A DNA stretch of 64,000 nt from Flavobacteriales bacterium (GCA_020635695.1 JACJZH010000006.1:124001-188000); one strand, 5' to 3'. Shown: positions 43,639 through 52,351, counted from the stretch's first letter. Translations and numbers: made by a program. The notes: generated by a model not told the origin, from the sequence alone.

Positions 43639-43669
43639 TTGTATTCCCGGACCCTGATCACTAGGTTGC
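43639..43669 (+). promoter_or_regulatory. Promoter TTG-N20-TAGGTTGC
   Basis: TTG at 43639-43641 and TAGGTTGC at 43662-43669 with 20 bp between, 31 bp before the ATG at 43701. A good Bacteroidota promoter. Confidence 0.6.
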
Positions 43670-43700
43670 AGGCTCCGAGAACCCCATACCGAACACGACG

Positions 43701-44720
43701 ATGCGTTCACTATTTGCTGCAGCCATGCTCTTGGTGTGCCTGCCCCTACTTGCCCAACAGAACAGCCTCTATCAGGCTATCTCCTACCAGGCCGTGGCCC
43801 GCGATGCCAATGGCGACCCGGTCGCGAACCAGACCATCGGGTTGGAATTCCTGATCACGGCAGGACCCGGCGGCGTCTATCAGGAGACCCAGACCACCAC
43901 CACCAATGACCAGGGGCTCTTCACGGTGAACATCGGTGAGGGGACCCCTTCCGGTTTCGGCCCCTTGGAGGAGTTCACCTGGTATCATCCCGCCAACGAC
44001 CTGCGCCTGTTCGTGTCGGCCGACTTCACCGGTGGCACGAACTATCAGTTCTTCGGTGAGGAGATCATTCGAGCGGTCCCTGTTGCCGCCACTGCGCGCA
44101 TGGCCACCACCTTGTTGGATAGTTCCGTGGTGGTGGATCGCGACAATGGTCTCATCGAGGTGGACCCCGCCTATGACCTCCTCGTGAACGGCAGCCTGAC
44201 CTACCAGGACGGCAACGAAGGCGCCGGCAGGGTGCTGGTCTCAGACGCCTCTGGCACCGCCAGCTGGCAGGACCCGCAGGAGACCGTGATCCACCAAGTG
44301 GACAATGGCCCTGCTATCGCGCAACCAAAGTCCCCGGACTATGTCTTGGAACTTTCGGCCGCTTGGCCGGACGGTAACTCGCTCGTTATCCCAGCTACGA
44401 TACTGGACAGCTACTGTGCGGACATGAACGGATGCAGGCTTACCCTCACTGCCGAGAATGCTGTCAACGATTGGGTCGAGGTCAAGATGCTCTCGCTCTC
44501 CTACGAAGTAGGGAGCGGTACCTATGTCTATAACTATGGGACGAATGTGAACACAGGCGCTTTTGGTGGCAACGCACTTCTAGCCTCAGGAGTGAACAAT
44601 GGCTGTCAGATCCATGGTGGCTCGTGGTCTGGGTACGTGGTGAGCAATGGGGATTCTTTTCTCCATCTAGCCAAGCTGTCCAACCTTGTAACGCGATGTG
44701 CTGTCAAGGTCGAGGATTAA
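43701..44720 (+). CDS. Secreted protein with ISYQAV N-terminal domain
   Basis: A 339-residue protein with a signal peptide (MRSLFAAAMLLVCLPLLAQQ). Residues ~24-140 are the same kind of domain as in the protein encoded at 35869 (AISYQAVARDANGDPVAN, DQGLFTVNIGEG). This is typical of the N terminus of Bacteroidota tail-fibre-like surface proteins. The C-terminal ~130 residues are unrelated and beta-rich with several Cys (DSYCADMNGCRLTL, NNGCQIHGGSW). They are encoded with many A/T-ending codons (cta, ata, tct, ttt) that neighbours avoid. This suggests a recently acquired C-terminal module. No T9SS tail is visible. Confidence 0.7.
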   Translation: MRSLFAAAMLLVCLPLLAQQNSLYQAISYQAVARDANGDPVANQTIGLEFLITAGPGGVYQETQTTTTNDQGLFTVNIGEGTPSGFGPLEEFTWYHPANDLRLFVSADFTGGTNYQFFGEEIIRAVPVAATARMATTLLDSSVVVDRDNGLIEVDPAYDLLVNGSLTYQDGNEGAGRVLVSDASGTASWQDPQETVIHQVDNGPAIAQPKSPDYVLELSAAWPDGNSLVIPATILDSYCADMNGCRLTLTAENAVNDWVEVKMLSLSYEVGSGTYVYNYGTNVNTGAFGGNALLASGVNNGCQIHGGSWSGYVVSNGDSFLHLAKLSNLVTRCAVKVED

Positions 44721-44794
44721 GGACATCGTTGCAACGACGCGCTCACCTGGCCTCTCCACACACTCATTGGAATCAATGATATCCTCTGTCCCTC

Positions 44795-44826
44795 TTGCTG
44801 GTTCCGAACGCATTGTCCTACCTTGA
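44795..44826 (+). promoter_or_regulatory. Promoter TTG-N21-TACCTTGA
   Basis: TTG at 44795-44797, 21 bp, TACCTTGA at 44819-44826, and the ATG 19 bp later at 44846. Confidence 0.6.
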
Positions 44827-44845
44827 TCCAGCGAACCGATCCACC

Positions 44846-45799
44846 ATGAACCTCCGTCCGCTCTTCTCCCTGCCCCTGCTGGGCCTGTTGTCCGGCTCGC
44901 TCTGCGCTCAATCCCTCTCCCCCACGGTGATCGCCTCTGCCGGTGGCACCGGCACGGCAGGTGGGGTCACGCTCTCCTGGACCGTGGGCGAAACGGCCGT
45001 GCAGACCTTGGACAACGGGACCAACATCCTGACGCAGGGCTTCCACCAGGCCGACCCCGTGAAGCTGAAGCTGAACATGCGCGCCTTCCTGCAGGGGCCG
45101 TACAACGCAGGCAACGGGACCATGAACGATGGCCTGCGGGCCGGCGGGTTGGTGCCTTTGCAGGAGCCCTACACCGCGCTCGGCTGGAGCTTCGTGGGTG
45201 GAGGCGATGAAACGATCGACGCGGCCGTGCTCACGGTCACGGGGAACGATGCGATCGTGGACTGGGTGGTGGTGGAACTTCGGGACAAGAACGACAACAC
45301 CGTGGTCACCGCGAGCCGGGCCGCGCTGCTTCAGCGCGACGGGGACATCGTGGACCTCGATGGCACTTCGGCCCTGCAGGTGGATGCACCTGCGGACGAC
45401 CACTACATCGCCGTCTTCCACCGGAACCACCTCGGTGTGCTCACCTTCAACACGGTGGCGCTGAGCAGTACCGCCGCGGTGGTGGACCTGACCGACGGCA
45501 GCACGGCCACGTTCGGTACGGACGCCCAGGCCGTGGCCGGAGCGGCCTACCTCCTCTGGTCCGGCGATGTCTCCGGAGATGGGGTGCTGAAATACACCGG
45601 TTCCGGCAACGACCGCGACCCCATCCTGTCGGCCATCGGCGGGGTGGTGCCCACCAATACGCTGGTGGGCTACCGCAGCGAGGACGTGAACATGAACGGC
45701 ACGGTACAATACACCGGTGCCGGGAACGACCGCGATCCCATCCTGCAGAACATCGGCGGTGTGGTGCCCACCAACACCCGTGTTGAGCAGATGCCCTGA
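44846..45799 (+). CDS. Secreted protein with two dockerin-like C-terminal repeats
   Basis: A 317-residue protein with a signal peptide (MNLRPLFSLPLLGLLSGSLCAQ). A short domain GGVTLSWTVGETAVQTLDNG, common in small T9SS proteins, follows. The middle is a beta domain (LNMRAFLQGPYNAGNGTMND). The C terminus has two near-identical units: DVSGDGVLKYTGSGNDRDPI and DVNMNGTVQYTGAGNDRDPI, each followed by IGGVVPTNT. The D-x-N/S-x-D/N-G loop resembles calcium-binding dockerin/EF-hand repeats. This repeat end occurs in various Bacteroidota surface proteins. It probably mediates attachment or calcium-dependent folding; no standard type-A tail is present. Confidence 0.75.
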   Translation: MNLRPLFSLPLLGLLSGSLCAQSLSPTVIASAGGTGTAGGVTLSWTVGETAVQTLDNGTNILTQGFHQADPVKLKLNMRAFLQGPYNAGNGTMNDGLRAGGLVPLQEPYTALGWSFVGGGDETIDAAVLTVTGNDAIVDWVVVELRDKNDNTVVTASRAALLQRDGDIVDLDGTSALQVDAPADDHYIAVFHRNHLGVLTFNTVALSSTAAVVDLTDGSTATFGTDAQAVAGAAYLLWSGDVSGDGVLKYTGSGNDRDPILSAIGGVVPTNTLVGYRSEDVNMNGTVQYTGAGNDRDPILQNIGGVVPTNTRVEQMP

Positions 45800-45852
45800 G
45801 CGGAGGACCGCTGGCATCCAACGTGCTCGACACCCGCACCACGAACCGCTTG

Positions 45853-45901
45853 ACGGCCGGATGAACGGCCGTGACGCGATCCCGGTCCCCCTGACCGGGA
45901 T
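45853..45901 (+). terminator. Two tandem hairpins after the dockerin-like gene
   Basis: Hairpin 1: ACGGCCG (45853-45859) with CGGCCGT (45866-45872). Hairpin 2: ATCCCGGTC (45879-45887) with GACCGGGAT (45893-45901), a perfect 9-bp stem and 5-base loop. No T tract follows. Probably a transcript end or RNA-stabilising structure. Confidence 0.45.
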
Positions 45902-45938
45902 AGCCTGACACGTGGCATCCGACCGCCTCTCGGTTGTG

Positions 45939-45946
45939 TACCTTCC
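45939..45946 (+). promoter_or_regulatory. -7 element TACCTTCC
   Basis: TACCTTCC, 19 bp before the ATG at 45966. Confidence 0.4.
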
Positions 45947-45965
45947 GGGACCAAACTCACCAAGC

Positions 45966-46970
45966 ATGATACAGCGCTACGCGTTCCCGGCACTTCTTTC
46001 CCTGTTCGCCCTCCCGCTCACCGCTCAGACGAGCTACTACGCGGTGTACTCCCCCGATCAGGATTCAGCCCTGCTGGCCACGGTGGACATGGTCACCGGG
46101 GTCGAGACCAATGCCATGACCGTGACCATGAACGGGCAGGTGATGGACGGTTGCACCGGCATGGCCCTCGATCCCATCTCGGGGCAGGTGTATGTGGTGG
46201 CCAAGGAGGCCAGCAACTTCACCCTCGCCACCATCGACGTGAACACCGGCGTGCTGACCGCACTGACGGCCCTTTCGGAAAAGTTCGCGGGGATCACCTT
46301 CGACAATGCCGGGACGCTTTACGGCATCACAGGGGATGGTTCCAACACCCCGGAGACGCTCTATTCGATCGATCCCTCCACGGGAACGCTCTCCCTGGTG
46401 GCGCAACCTGGGACCGGATCCGATGGTGAAGCGATCGCGTTCAACAGCTTGAACGGACTGATCTATCGGTACGGTGGCGGTCAGCTCTTCCAGAGCATCG
46501 ACCCTTCCAACGGCACCGTCACGGACATCTTTCTATCGGGCGGCACCCCGGCGGACTTCGCGCATGCCCTTGTCCACAACGGGTCCAGCTTCTACTTCGC
46601 GGCCGGCTTCACGCTCTATCAGGTGAGCCAGAACGGTACGCTGAACATGCTCTCCACCATCAACGGGAGCCCGGTAGGCTACAAGGGCCTCGTGAGCGTG
46701 GATGCGGTCTCCGTGGCCGAGCGCACGCGTGCCGAAGCTCCGGCCATGTTCCCCAATCCGGCCACCGACCGGATCACCTTGTCGCTGGACAACGGCCGCA
46801 TGGAACGCATCCGGGTGCGTGATGCCGCCGGTGCCTTGGTGCTGGACCTGGGTGTCAACGGCCTGCAGCGCCATGAACTGGATGTCCGCGAACTACCCGC
46901 CGGACTGTACACCGTGGAACTCCAGGATGGCGAGCTGGTCCGCACCGGCACGTTCAGCGTCGTGCGCTGA
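45966..46970 (+). CDS. Secreted beta-propeller-like protein with type-A T9SS sorting domain
   Basis: A 334-residue protein with a signal peptide (MIQRYAFPALLSLFALPLTAQ). Five or so repeats with a D-x-x-T-G pattern (ATVDMVTGVETNAM, LATIDVNTGVLTAL, YSIDPSTGTLSLVA, QSIDPSNGTVTDIF) suggest a beta-propeller. The last ~75 residues form a type-A sorting domain (APAMFPNPATDRITLSL, ELDVRELPAGLYTVEL). It is expected to be secreted and attached to or released from the cell. Ligand unknown. A strong bidirectional terminator follows. Confidence 0.82.
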   Translation: MIQRYAFPALLSLFALPLTAQTSYYAVYSPDQDSALLATVDMVTGVETNAMTVTMNGQVMDGCTGMALDPISGQVYVVAKEASNFTLATIDVNTGVLTALTALSEKFAGITFDNAGTLYGITGDGSNTPETLYSIDPSTGTLSLVAQPGTGSDGEAIAFNSLNGLIYRYGGGQLFQSIDPSNGTVTDIFLSGGTPADFAHALVHNGSSFYFAAGFTLYQVSQNGTLNMLSTINGSPVGYKGLVSVDAVSVAERTRAEAPAMFPNPATDRITLSLDNGRMERIRVRDAAGALVLDLGVNGLQRHELDVRELPAGLYTVELQDGELVRTGTFSVVR

Positions 46971-46994
46971 TCCCGGCCATCCATCGAGAACGAG

Positions 46995-47020
46995 AAAGCC
47001 CGGCGGATCCGCCGGGCTTT
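46995..47020. terminator. Bidirectional intrinsic terminator
   Basis: A perfect 26-base palindrome, AAAGCCCGGCGG followed by its complement around GATC, running A3...T3. It separates convergent genes ending at 46970 (+) and 47045 (-). This is the clearest terminator in the window. Confidence 0.8.
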
Positions 47021-47044
47021 CCATTTCCAGGTCGTGGATGGGAC

Positions 47045-47443
47045 TCAGTTCTGGGACGGCATCGGTGAGAAGCAGAACTGCTCCCAGACCACCTTGCCAT
47101 CCTTCACCCTGTACACACAGACCTCGCTCATGGTCGTGCGGCCCATGCCCTTGAAGGTGCAGTCCATCACCATGCTGATGGCGAAGTGGTCCTCGGCGAT
47201 CACCGGGTCGCTCACCGTGATGCCATGATGCGCTTCCACCATGGCATCGAACTGCACCGTCTTCTGCTTCACGTTCTCCAGGCCCTCCAGCCGCTCGGGC
47301 GCGTTGGAACCCGGAGGCTCGATGCTCACGATGTCCGGCGCGTAGAGCTCGTCGATCGCCGAGGCGAACGATCCCTCGCGGCACAGGGCCACCAGGCGGT
47401 CGGCCACCTGCTTCGTTGTCATGGTCTTGGTCTCCGTGGTCAT
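47045..47443 (-). CDS. SnoaL-like / NTF2-fold protein
   Basis: A 132-residue protein of the NTF2-like cone fold (SnoaL/DUF4440 type). Helical start (TTKQVADRLVALCREGSFASAIDELYAPDIVSIEPPG) is followed by the curved sheet (HFAISMVMDCTFKGMGRT, EVCVYRVKDGKVVWEQFCFS). No catalytic residues can be assigned. It is probably cytoplasmic and acts on or binds a small molecule. No operon partners; it is bounded by a terminator downstream. Confidence 0.8.
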   Translation of the reverse strand: MTTETKTMTTKQVADRLVALCREGSFASAIDELYAPDIVSIEPPGSNAPERLEGLENVKQKTVQFDAMVEAHHGITVSDPVIAEDHFAISMVMDCTFKGMGRTTMSEVCVYRVKDGKVVWEQFCFSPMPSQN

Positions 47444-47679
47444 GTTGGAATGGATTTGACGGTTTATCTGTCAGGCTGTCGCCAATAATGTAACCAACCC
47501 CCACCGGCACCCCAACCCGATCAAGCGGTGATCGTGACAGGCCGTTGATCCTGTTCCGAGCAGGGCCATTCACAGAACTGGAAGCTCCATCCGGATCGAA
47601 CGTTCCGGTCCGTGACGTGTACGGAGATGTGCAGAACAGCCGTTCGCAGCATCCCATCCATACACCAACACTCCGACCC

Positions 47680-49014
47680 ATGGACCGAAACACCCTGACC
47701 TGGACCGGACTTGCCGCCATCGCACTGGCGCTGGTCCTCCTGCTCGCGTTCGAAGGCAACGCCACCGCCGACCGACCGATCCACACCACCGCCCTGGTGG
47801 ACACCAGTGGCTGCGTCTTCCTCACCGTGTACGAAGGCAAGGACCTGGACAGCTCCTTCGTGCTGGCCACACCGGCACCCGTGCTCCAGGCCGAGACCGG
47901 TGGGCTCCGCTGGCTCGTTCAGGCGCAGGCCGAGGACGGTGGCTACGGCGCCGGTTCGCACAGCCGGCAGGACATCCGCGACCCGCATGCGGTGAGCACC
48001 GACCCCGCCACCACCGCCATGGTGGCCATGTCGCTGATGCGCCTGGGCAACCTGCCGGACTCCGGGACCTATGGTCACCAATTGGGCCGTGCCACCGAAT
48101 ACCTGCTCGTCCACGTGGAGAAGGCCCCGAAGGACGCGATCAACATCACCGACCTGCAGGGCACCCAGATCCAGGTGAAGCTCGGCGCCAACATCGATGT
48201 GGCGCTCACCGCGCAGTACTTGAGCAACCTGGCCGCCAAGCTGGAAAGCGGCACCTCCTTCCACCTGCGCGTGATGCGCGCCCTGAACACCTGCGTGGGC
48301 ATGATCCAACGCGGCCAGAACAGCGACGGAAGCCAGCGAGGCGATGGGTGGGCCGGCGTGTTGCAGAGCAGCTTCGCGGCCAATGCCCTGGAGAGCGCCA
48401 AGGCACAGGGTGCCCAGGTGGACAGTACATCCCTCGAACTCGCCCGCGATTTCCAGAAGGCCAACTTCGATGTCTCCTCGGGCAGTGCCGTCACCGAACG
48501 GGCGGCCGGCATCACCTTGTACGCGGTGAGCAGCAGCACCCGCAGCAGCGCCAAACAGGCCCGGGAGGCCAAGGAACGCGTACGCCAGGCCAAGCGGGAA
48601 GGCCGCCTGCAGGACGATGATGAGATGAGCGTAAAGGCCTTGGAAGAGGCCGGCTACAGCCGCAGCGAGGCCGAGAAGCTGAACACCGCCGTGCAGGTGT
48701 ACGACGCCGCCAAGGTGCAGAGCCAGGACGCCAACGTGGTCACCGGCTTCGGGAACAACGGCGGGGAGGAGTTCCTCAGCTTCCTGCAGACCGGTGAATC
48801 GCTCGTGATCGGCAAGGACGATGGCTGGCGTTCCTGGTATCAGCAGACCAGTGGCCGCCTGGTGGACATCCAGAACCCGGACGGCAGTTGGAACGGCCAC
48901 CACTGCATCACGAGCCCGGTGTTCTGCACCGCCACGGCCCTGCTCATCCTCAGCATCAACAACGACATCGAGCACCTGCTGGCCCAGGGAGCCGTGGAAT
49001 ACGACGCCAAGTGA
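47680..49014 (+). CDS. Secreted or membrane-anchored alpha/alpha-toroid protein (terpenoid-cyclase-like repeats)
   Basis: A 444-residue protein with an N-terminal hydrophobic anchor (LTWTGLAAIALALVLLLAF). Two segments match the QW-type repeat of squalene-hopene cyclase and prenyltransferase toroids: GGLRWLVQAQAEDGGYG near residue 80 and DIQNPDGSWNGHHCITSPVF near the end. The latter is followed by the helix CTATALLILSI. A charged helical insert (SAKQAREAKERVRQAKREGR) lies in the middle. Cyclase DxDD motifs are absent, so terpene cyclisation is unlikely. It may be a binding protein. Start ATG 47680 was chosen for the anchor; the frame stays open upstream. Confidence 0.65.
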   Translation: MDRNTLTWTGLAAIALALVLLLAFEGNATADRPIHTTALVDTSGCVFLTVYEGKDLDSSFVLATPAPVLQAETGGLRWLVQAQAEDGGYGAGSHSRQDIRDPHAVSTDPATTAMVAMSLMRLGNLPDSGTYGHQLGRATEYLLVHVEKAPKDAINITDLQGTQIQVKLGANIDVALTAQYLSNLAAKLESGTSFHLRVMRALNTCVGMIQRGQNSDGSQRGDGWAGVLQSSFAANALESAKAQGAQVDSTSLELARDFQKANFDVSSGSAVTERAAGITLYAVSSSTRSSAKQAREAKERVRQAKREGRLQDDDEMSVKALEEAGYSRSEAEKLNTAVQVYDAAKVQSQDANVVTGFGNNGGEEFLSFLQTGESLVIGKDDGWRSWYQQTSGRLVDIQNPDGSWNGHHCITSPVFCTATALLILSINNDIEHLLAQGAVEYDAK

Positions 49015-49213
49015 GCGGACCGGCCCAGGCAACGAACGTTCCGGCAGGGACGTCCTCCTAGCGGGCACACATTACAGGTTTTGGTAAAGGGAATGGGGAC
49101 TTCGGTCCTCATTTCCGTTCACTCACCCACCGGGCGAGTCCACCATGCGAATTCGCACGATGTTGGTGGCGGCTCCGTGTCGGATGGTACGGGATACGCC
49201 AAGGTCCCTCGGC

Positions 49214-49221
49214 CACGTTCG
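49214..49221 (+). promoter_or_regulatory. -7 element CACGTTCG
   Basis: CACGTTCG ends 6 bp before the ATG at 49228; the identical octamer ends 4 bp before the ATG at 62729. Confidence 0.35.
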
Positions 49222-49227
49222 ACCTGT

Positions 49228-49350
49228 ATGAAGCGTCTTCTCTGGGTCACGCTGGCAGCCCTGCTCCTGCTGGCCTCCTGTTCCGCAGGAAGGACCGCCT
49301 ACAAGTGCAACGGTCGGAAAGGCCAGCGCGTGCCGATGGGGGTCCTGTGA
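49228..49350 (+). CDS. Very small lipoprotein
   Basis: A 40-residue protein with a complete lipoprotein signal (MKRLLWVTLAALLLLASCSAG, lipobox L-A-S-C) and only about 22 mature residues (RTAYKCNGRKGQRVPMGVL). Small envelope lipoproteins of this size are common in Bacteroidota, usually with no known role. A -7-like element precedes the start. Nothing else in the ~440 bases between 49015 and 49456 looks coding. Confidence 0.55.
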   Translation: MKRLLWVTLAALLLLASCSAGRTAYKCNGRKGQRVPMGVL

Positions 49351-49456
49351 CCATCGTCCCGTACCCGTTCGTCGGTCGTTCTTCCCGTTCCGTCACCCGC
49401 GTTTCGGTGTGCAGGGTCAGGTTCCTGTACTTCGCAGGATACCGAACGGAACCGAC

Positions 49457-51367
49457 ATGAACGCATCCCACCTGCTGACCGCGACCCTTGCCCTGCTCCT
49501 GCTGCGACCCGCACAGGCCCAGGAGTGGCTGGGGACCATCGACGACAACTGGAACGACCCCGCCAACTGGAGCGATTGGCCGCTCGGTGGCGAGAACGTG
49601 ACCATCGACCCCTCGTTCTACACCGGCGCCCAGGCCTCTCCGGTGCTTTCGGGGAACAGCGTCTTCATTCCGGACCGCCTCTTCATCGAGAACGGTGCTC
49701 AGGTCACGCTCCAGGGTGCGCTCACCGTGGCCGACCGCCTGATCGTGGGCAGCGAGGCCGAAGTGACGATGAACTCGGGAACGCTGAACAGCGACCGGTT
49801 GATCATGGAGGGAGGCGGGGCCTTCGTGCTGGCCAACGGCACCATCAACGTGCAATCCGTTCTGGCCCTGGGCGATGACGGCGTGGTACCGAGCCGCTTC
49901 GAACAGCAGAACGGTGCGGTGAACGTGACGGGCGAACTCGGCTTCGACGTGGAACTGCTGCCCAGCACACCGACCTACCAGCTCATCGCCGGGACCCTGA
50001 CGGTGAACGGTGATGCGGTCTGGGCGGGTGCCAGCCCGGGAAGCGGCCAGGGCCGCCTGTTGGTGGAGGGCGGAACCGTCCAGATCAACGGCAGCACCAT
50101 GAACACCGCCGGCAGCACGGTGGACCTCTTCATCGACGTGAAGGGCGGCGATCTGATCCTGAACGGCCCTGCGCTGGACCTGGCCCATGCCACGGACAGT
50201 GTTCAACAGAGCTCCGGCACCTGGGTCATGGACAATGCCCTCACCGTGGAGTGCGACGGCGTGATCCATTGCACCGGCGGCGATCAGCAGGTGGTCGGGC
50301 AGGTGGAGCTCCGCGGGTCCGGCACGATCCGCTGGCACGACGTGGAAACGGACAACCAATCCTCCCTCCAACACACGGGTCCGGATGAGCTCCAGGTGAG
50401 CGGCAATTGGCTGCGGGCAGGCACGTTCGATGCGGACAACAACACGGTGGCCTTCATCGGCGGCGGTAACCAACAGGTGATCGGCACGGACTTCCATGGC
50501 CTGCGGATCGCCAATACGGGGCCCGGCGTCGACCTTTCGGTGGGCACCACCACCGTGGCCGGAGCGCTCGTGCTCGAGAACGGCGTCCTGTTCACCTCCG
50601 ACATCGCCATGCTGGAAGTGCTGCACAACGCCACGTCCACCCCCGGATCGGCGAGCAGCCATGTGGACGGACCGATGCGGAAGATCGGGAACGACGACTT
50701 CGTGTTCCCCACCGGTGCCAACGGTGCCTGGCGCCGCATCGCCGTGTCGGGGATCAACGACCAGGACACCGAGTTCACCGCGCGCCATGTGGATGGCGCC
50801 TTCACCAACACCATGGACCTGGGCCCGTCATTGGTCTCGGTGAGCGACCAGGAACATTGGATCCTGGAACGCGCCGTGACCACCGATGATGCCCGGGTGG
50901 AACTGTACTGGGAGGACGCTGCGCAGAGCGGCCTGGTGGACTGCAGCACCCTGGTGGTCGCCGCCTGGAACGGGTCGCAATGGACCGCCGGCCCCTCCAC
51001 CACCACTGGCAGCTGCACGGGCAACGATGCCGGTTCGGTGATCACCGATGGCCCGGGCGCGGTGTTCCAGGCCTTCACCTTCGGCGTGTCCGACAGCACC
51101 CTGGCCATTGCGGAACGGGGTGCGAACGTCCTGCTTCCCCACCCCCAGCCCGCCAACGACCGGGCGTGGGTGCCCGTACCCGGGAGCACCACCGACCTGG
51201 ACCTGTTCGACGCCACCGGGCAGCACGTCCGTTCCGTGGTACGCACGGACCCGACCGCCTCGCACCTGATGGTGACCACGGATGCGTTGCCCTCCGGACT
51301 TTACCTTGTGCGGGCCTCGGCACGCGGTCAGGTGCTTGCCCACGGTCGTCTCATCGTCACCCATTGA
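49457..51367 (+). CDS. Secreted beta-helix-like protein with type-A T9SS sorting domain
   Basis: A 636-residue protein with a signal peptide (MNASHLLTATLALLLLRPAQAQ). EWLGTIDDNWNDPANWSDW is the motif that opens autotransporter-like beta-helix proteins of Bacteroidota. Then come ~20-residue hydrophobic/Gly/Asn repeats (VTLQGALTVADRLIVGS, TMNSGTLNSDRLIMEGG) of a right-handed beta-helix. The C terminus is a weak type-A sorting domain (LLPHPQPANDRAWVPVPG, ALPSGLYLVRASARG). Probably cell-surface. The DOPA-dioxygenase gene follows after 16 bp. Confidence 0.78.
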   Translation: MNASHLLTATLALLLLRPAQAQEWLGTIDDNWNDPANWSDWPLGGENVTIDPSFYTGAQASPVLSGNSVFIPDRLFIENGAQVTLQGALTVADRLIVGSEAEVTMNSGTLNSDRLIMEGGGAFVLANGTINVQSVLALGDDGVVPSRFEQQNGAVNVTGELGFDVELLPSTPTYQLIAGTLTVNGDAVWAGASPGSGQGRLLVEGGTVQINGSTMNTAGSTVDLFIDVKGGDLILNGPALDLAHATDSVQQSSGTWVMDNALTVECDGVIHCTGGDQQVVGQVELRGSGTIRWHDVETDNQSSLQHTGPDELQVSGNWLRAGTFDADNNTVAFIGGGNQQVIGTDFHGLRIANTGPGVDLSVGTTTVAGALVLENGVLFTSDIAMLEVLHNATSTPGSASSHVDGPMRKIGNDDFVFPTGANGAWRRIAVSGINDQDTEFTARHVDGAFTNTMDLGPSLVSVSDQEHWILERAVTTDDARVELYWEDAAQSGLVDCSTLVVAAWNGSQWTAGPSTTTGSCTGNDAGSVITDGPGAVFQAFTFGVSDSTLAIAERGANVLLPHPQPANDRAWVPVPGSTTDLDLFDATGQHVRSVVRTDPTASHLMVTTDALPSGLYLVRASARGQVLAHGRLIVTH

Positions 51368-51383
51368 TCGCTCCTCCACGGCC

Positions 51384-52265
51384 ATGCGTCGCAGGAAGTT
51401 CCTCACCACCCTGGCCGCGATCCCCGCAGCAGCAGCAGCCATGCACTTGAAGGACCTGGCCCGCCTCGCGGAGGGCTTCTCACCCACACCGCGCATGCCC
51501 GTGCTCTTCCTGGGGCACGGCAGCCCCATGAACGCGATCGAGGAGAACACGTTCGTGCAGGGATTCCGGAAGATCGGCAGTGAACTGCCCCGGCCCAACG
51601 CCATCCTGTGCATCAGCGCGCACTGGGAAACGCGCGGCACACGGGTCACGGCCATGGCCATGCCGCGCACCATCCACGACTTCGGGGGCTTCCCGCAGGC
51701 GCTCTTCGAGGTGCAGTACCCGGCACCCGGAAGCCCGGAGCTCGCCGCCACCACCCAGGACCTGCTGGCCCCCACACCGGTGGAACTTGATGAGAGCTGG
51801 GGCCTGGACCACGGTGCCTGGTCCGTGATCAAGCACCTGTACCCCGATGCCGATGTGCCCGTGGTGCAGCTGAGCCTGGACCGCGGCCTGAGCGCCCGGC
51901 AGCACTATGAACTGGGCAGGCAGCTGGCCCCATTGCGGGACCGGGGCGTCCTGATCGTGGGCAGCGGCAACCTGGTGCACAACCTGGGCATGGTGGCCTG
52001 GGACCACCTGAACGACGCCTACGCCTACGACTGGGCCGCCGAAGCGCGCACCCGCATGAACGCCCTGATCATGGCCGGCGACCATGCCCGCCTGCAGGAC
52101 CCGCATGCCCTGGGCAAGGCCTTCCAACTGGCCATCCCGACGCCGGAACATTACCTCCCGGTGCTCTACGCCCTTGCCCTGCAGCAGAAGGACGAGGAGC
52201 CCATGCTCTTCAACGACCAACCGCTCGGCGGATCGTTGACGATGACCTCGGTGCTGCTGCGATAG
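51384..52265 (+). CDS. ygiD: 4,5-DOPA-extradiol-dioxygenase-like protein (LigB family)
   Basis: A 293-residue protein. It begins with an unusual Tat-like leader (MRRRKFLTTLAAIPAAAAAM); relatives such as E. coli YgiD are cytoplasmic. The LigB-type domain has FLGHGSPMNAIEEN (His45), CISAHWETRG (His80), WGLDHGAWSVIKHLYP and VGSGNLVHNLGM. These histidines supply the metal site (Zn or Fe) for extradiol ring cleavage of catechols. Substrate is uncertain. The leader and the upstream T9SS gene suggest an envelope location, which would be atypical. Confidence 0.88.
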   Translation: MRRRKFLTTLAAIPAAAAAMHLKDLARLAEGFSPTPRMPVLFLGHGSPMNAIEENTFVQGFRKIGSELPRPNAILCISAHWETRGTRVTAMAMPRTIHDFGGFPQALFEVQYPAPGSPELAATTQDLLAPTPVELDESWGLDHGAWSVIKHLYPDADVPVVQLSLDRGLSARQHYELGRQLAPLRDRGVLIVGSGNLVHNLGMVAWDHLNDAYAYDWAAEARTRMNALIMAGDHARLQDPHALGKAFQLAIPTPEHYLPVLYALALQQKDEEPMLFNDQPLGGSLTMTSVLLR

Positions 52266-52323
52266 CCCGTCGCCTTCCGGTCCGCGGCGAGCGATCGCGC
52301 ACGGCATTTCTTCACCGTGCTGC

Positions 52324-52331
52324 TACCTTCG
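52324..52331 (+). promoter_or_regulatory. -7 element TACCTTCG
   Basis: TACCTTCG, 20 bp before the ATG at 52352; same octamer as at 2703 and 25830. Confidence 0.5.
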
Positions 52332-52351
52332 GCGCATCCAATACCCGGACC

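Noticed and set aside
49138..49144. Further GTCCACC boxes at 49138, 56853 and 39036
   Set aside because: Single copies without the 11/23/14-bp spacing; expected by chance in GC-rich DNA.
49409..49456. -7 element near TACTTCGC upstream of the gene at 49457
   Set aside because: The spacing of the TA and TTCG parts does not fit the octamer; no promoter can be assigned.
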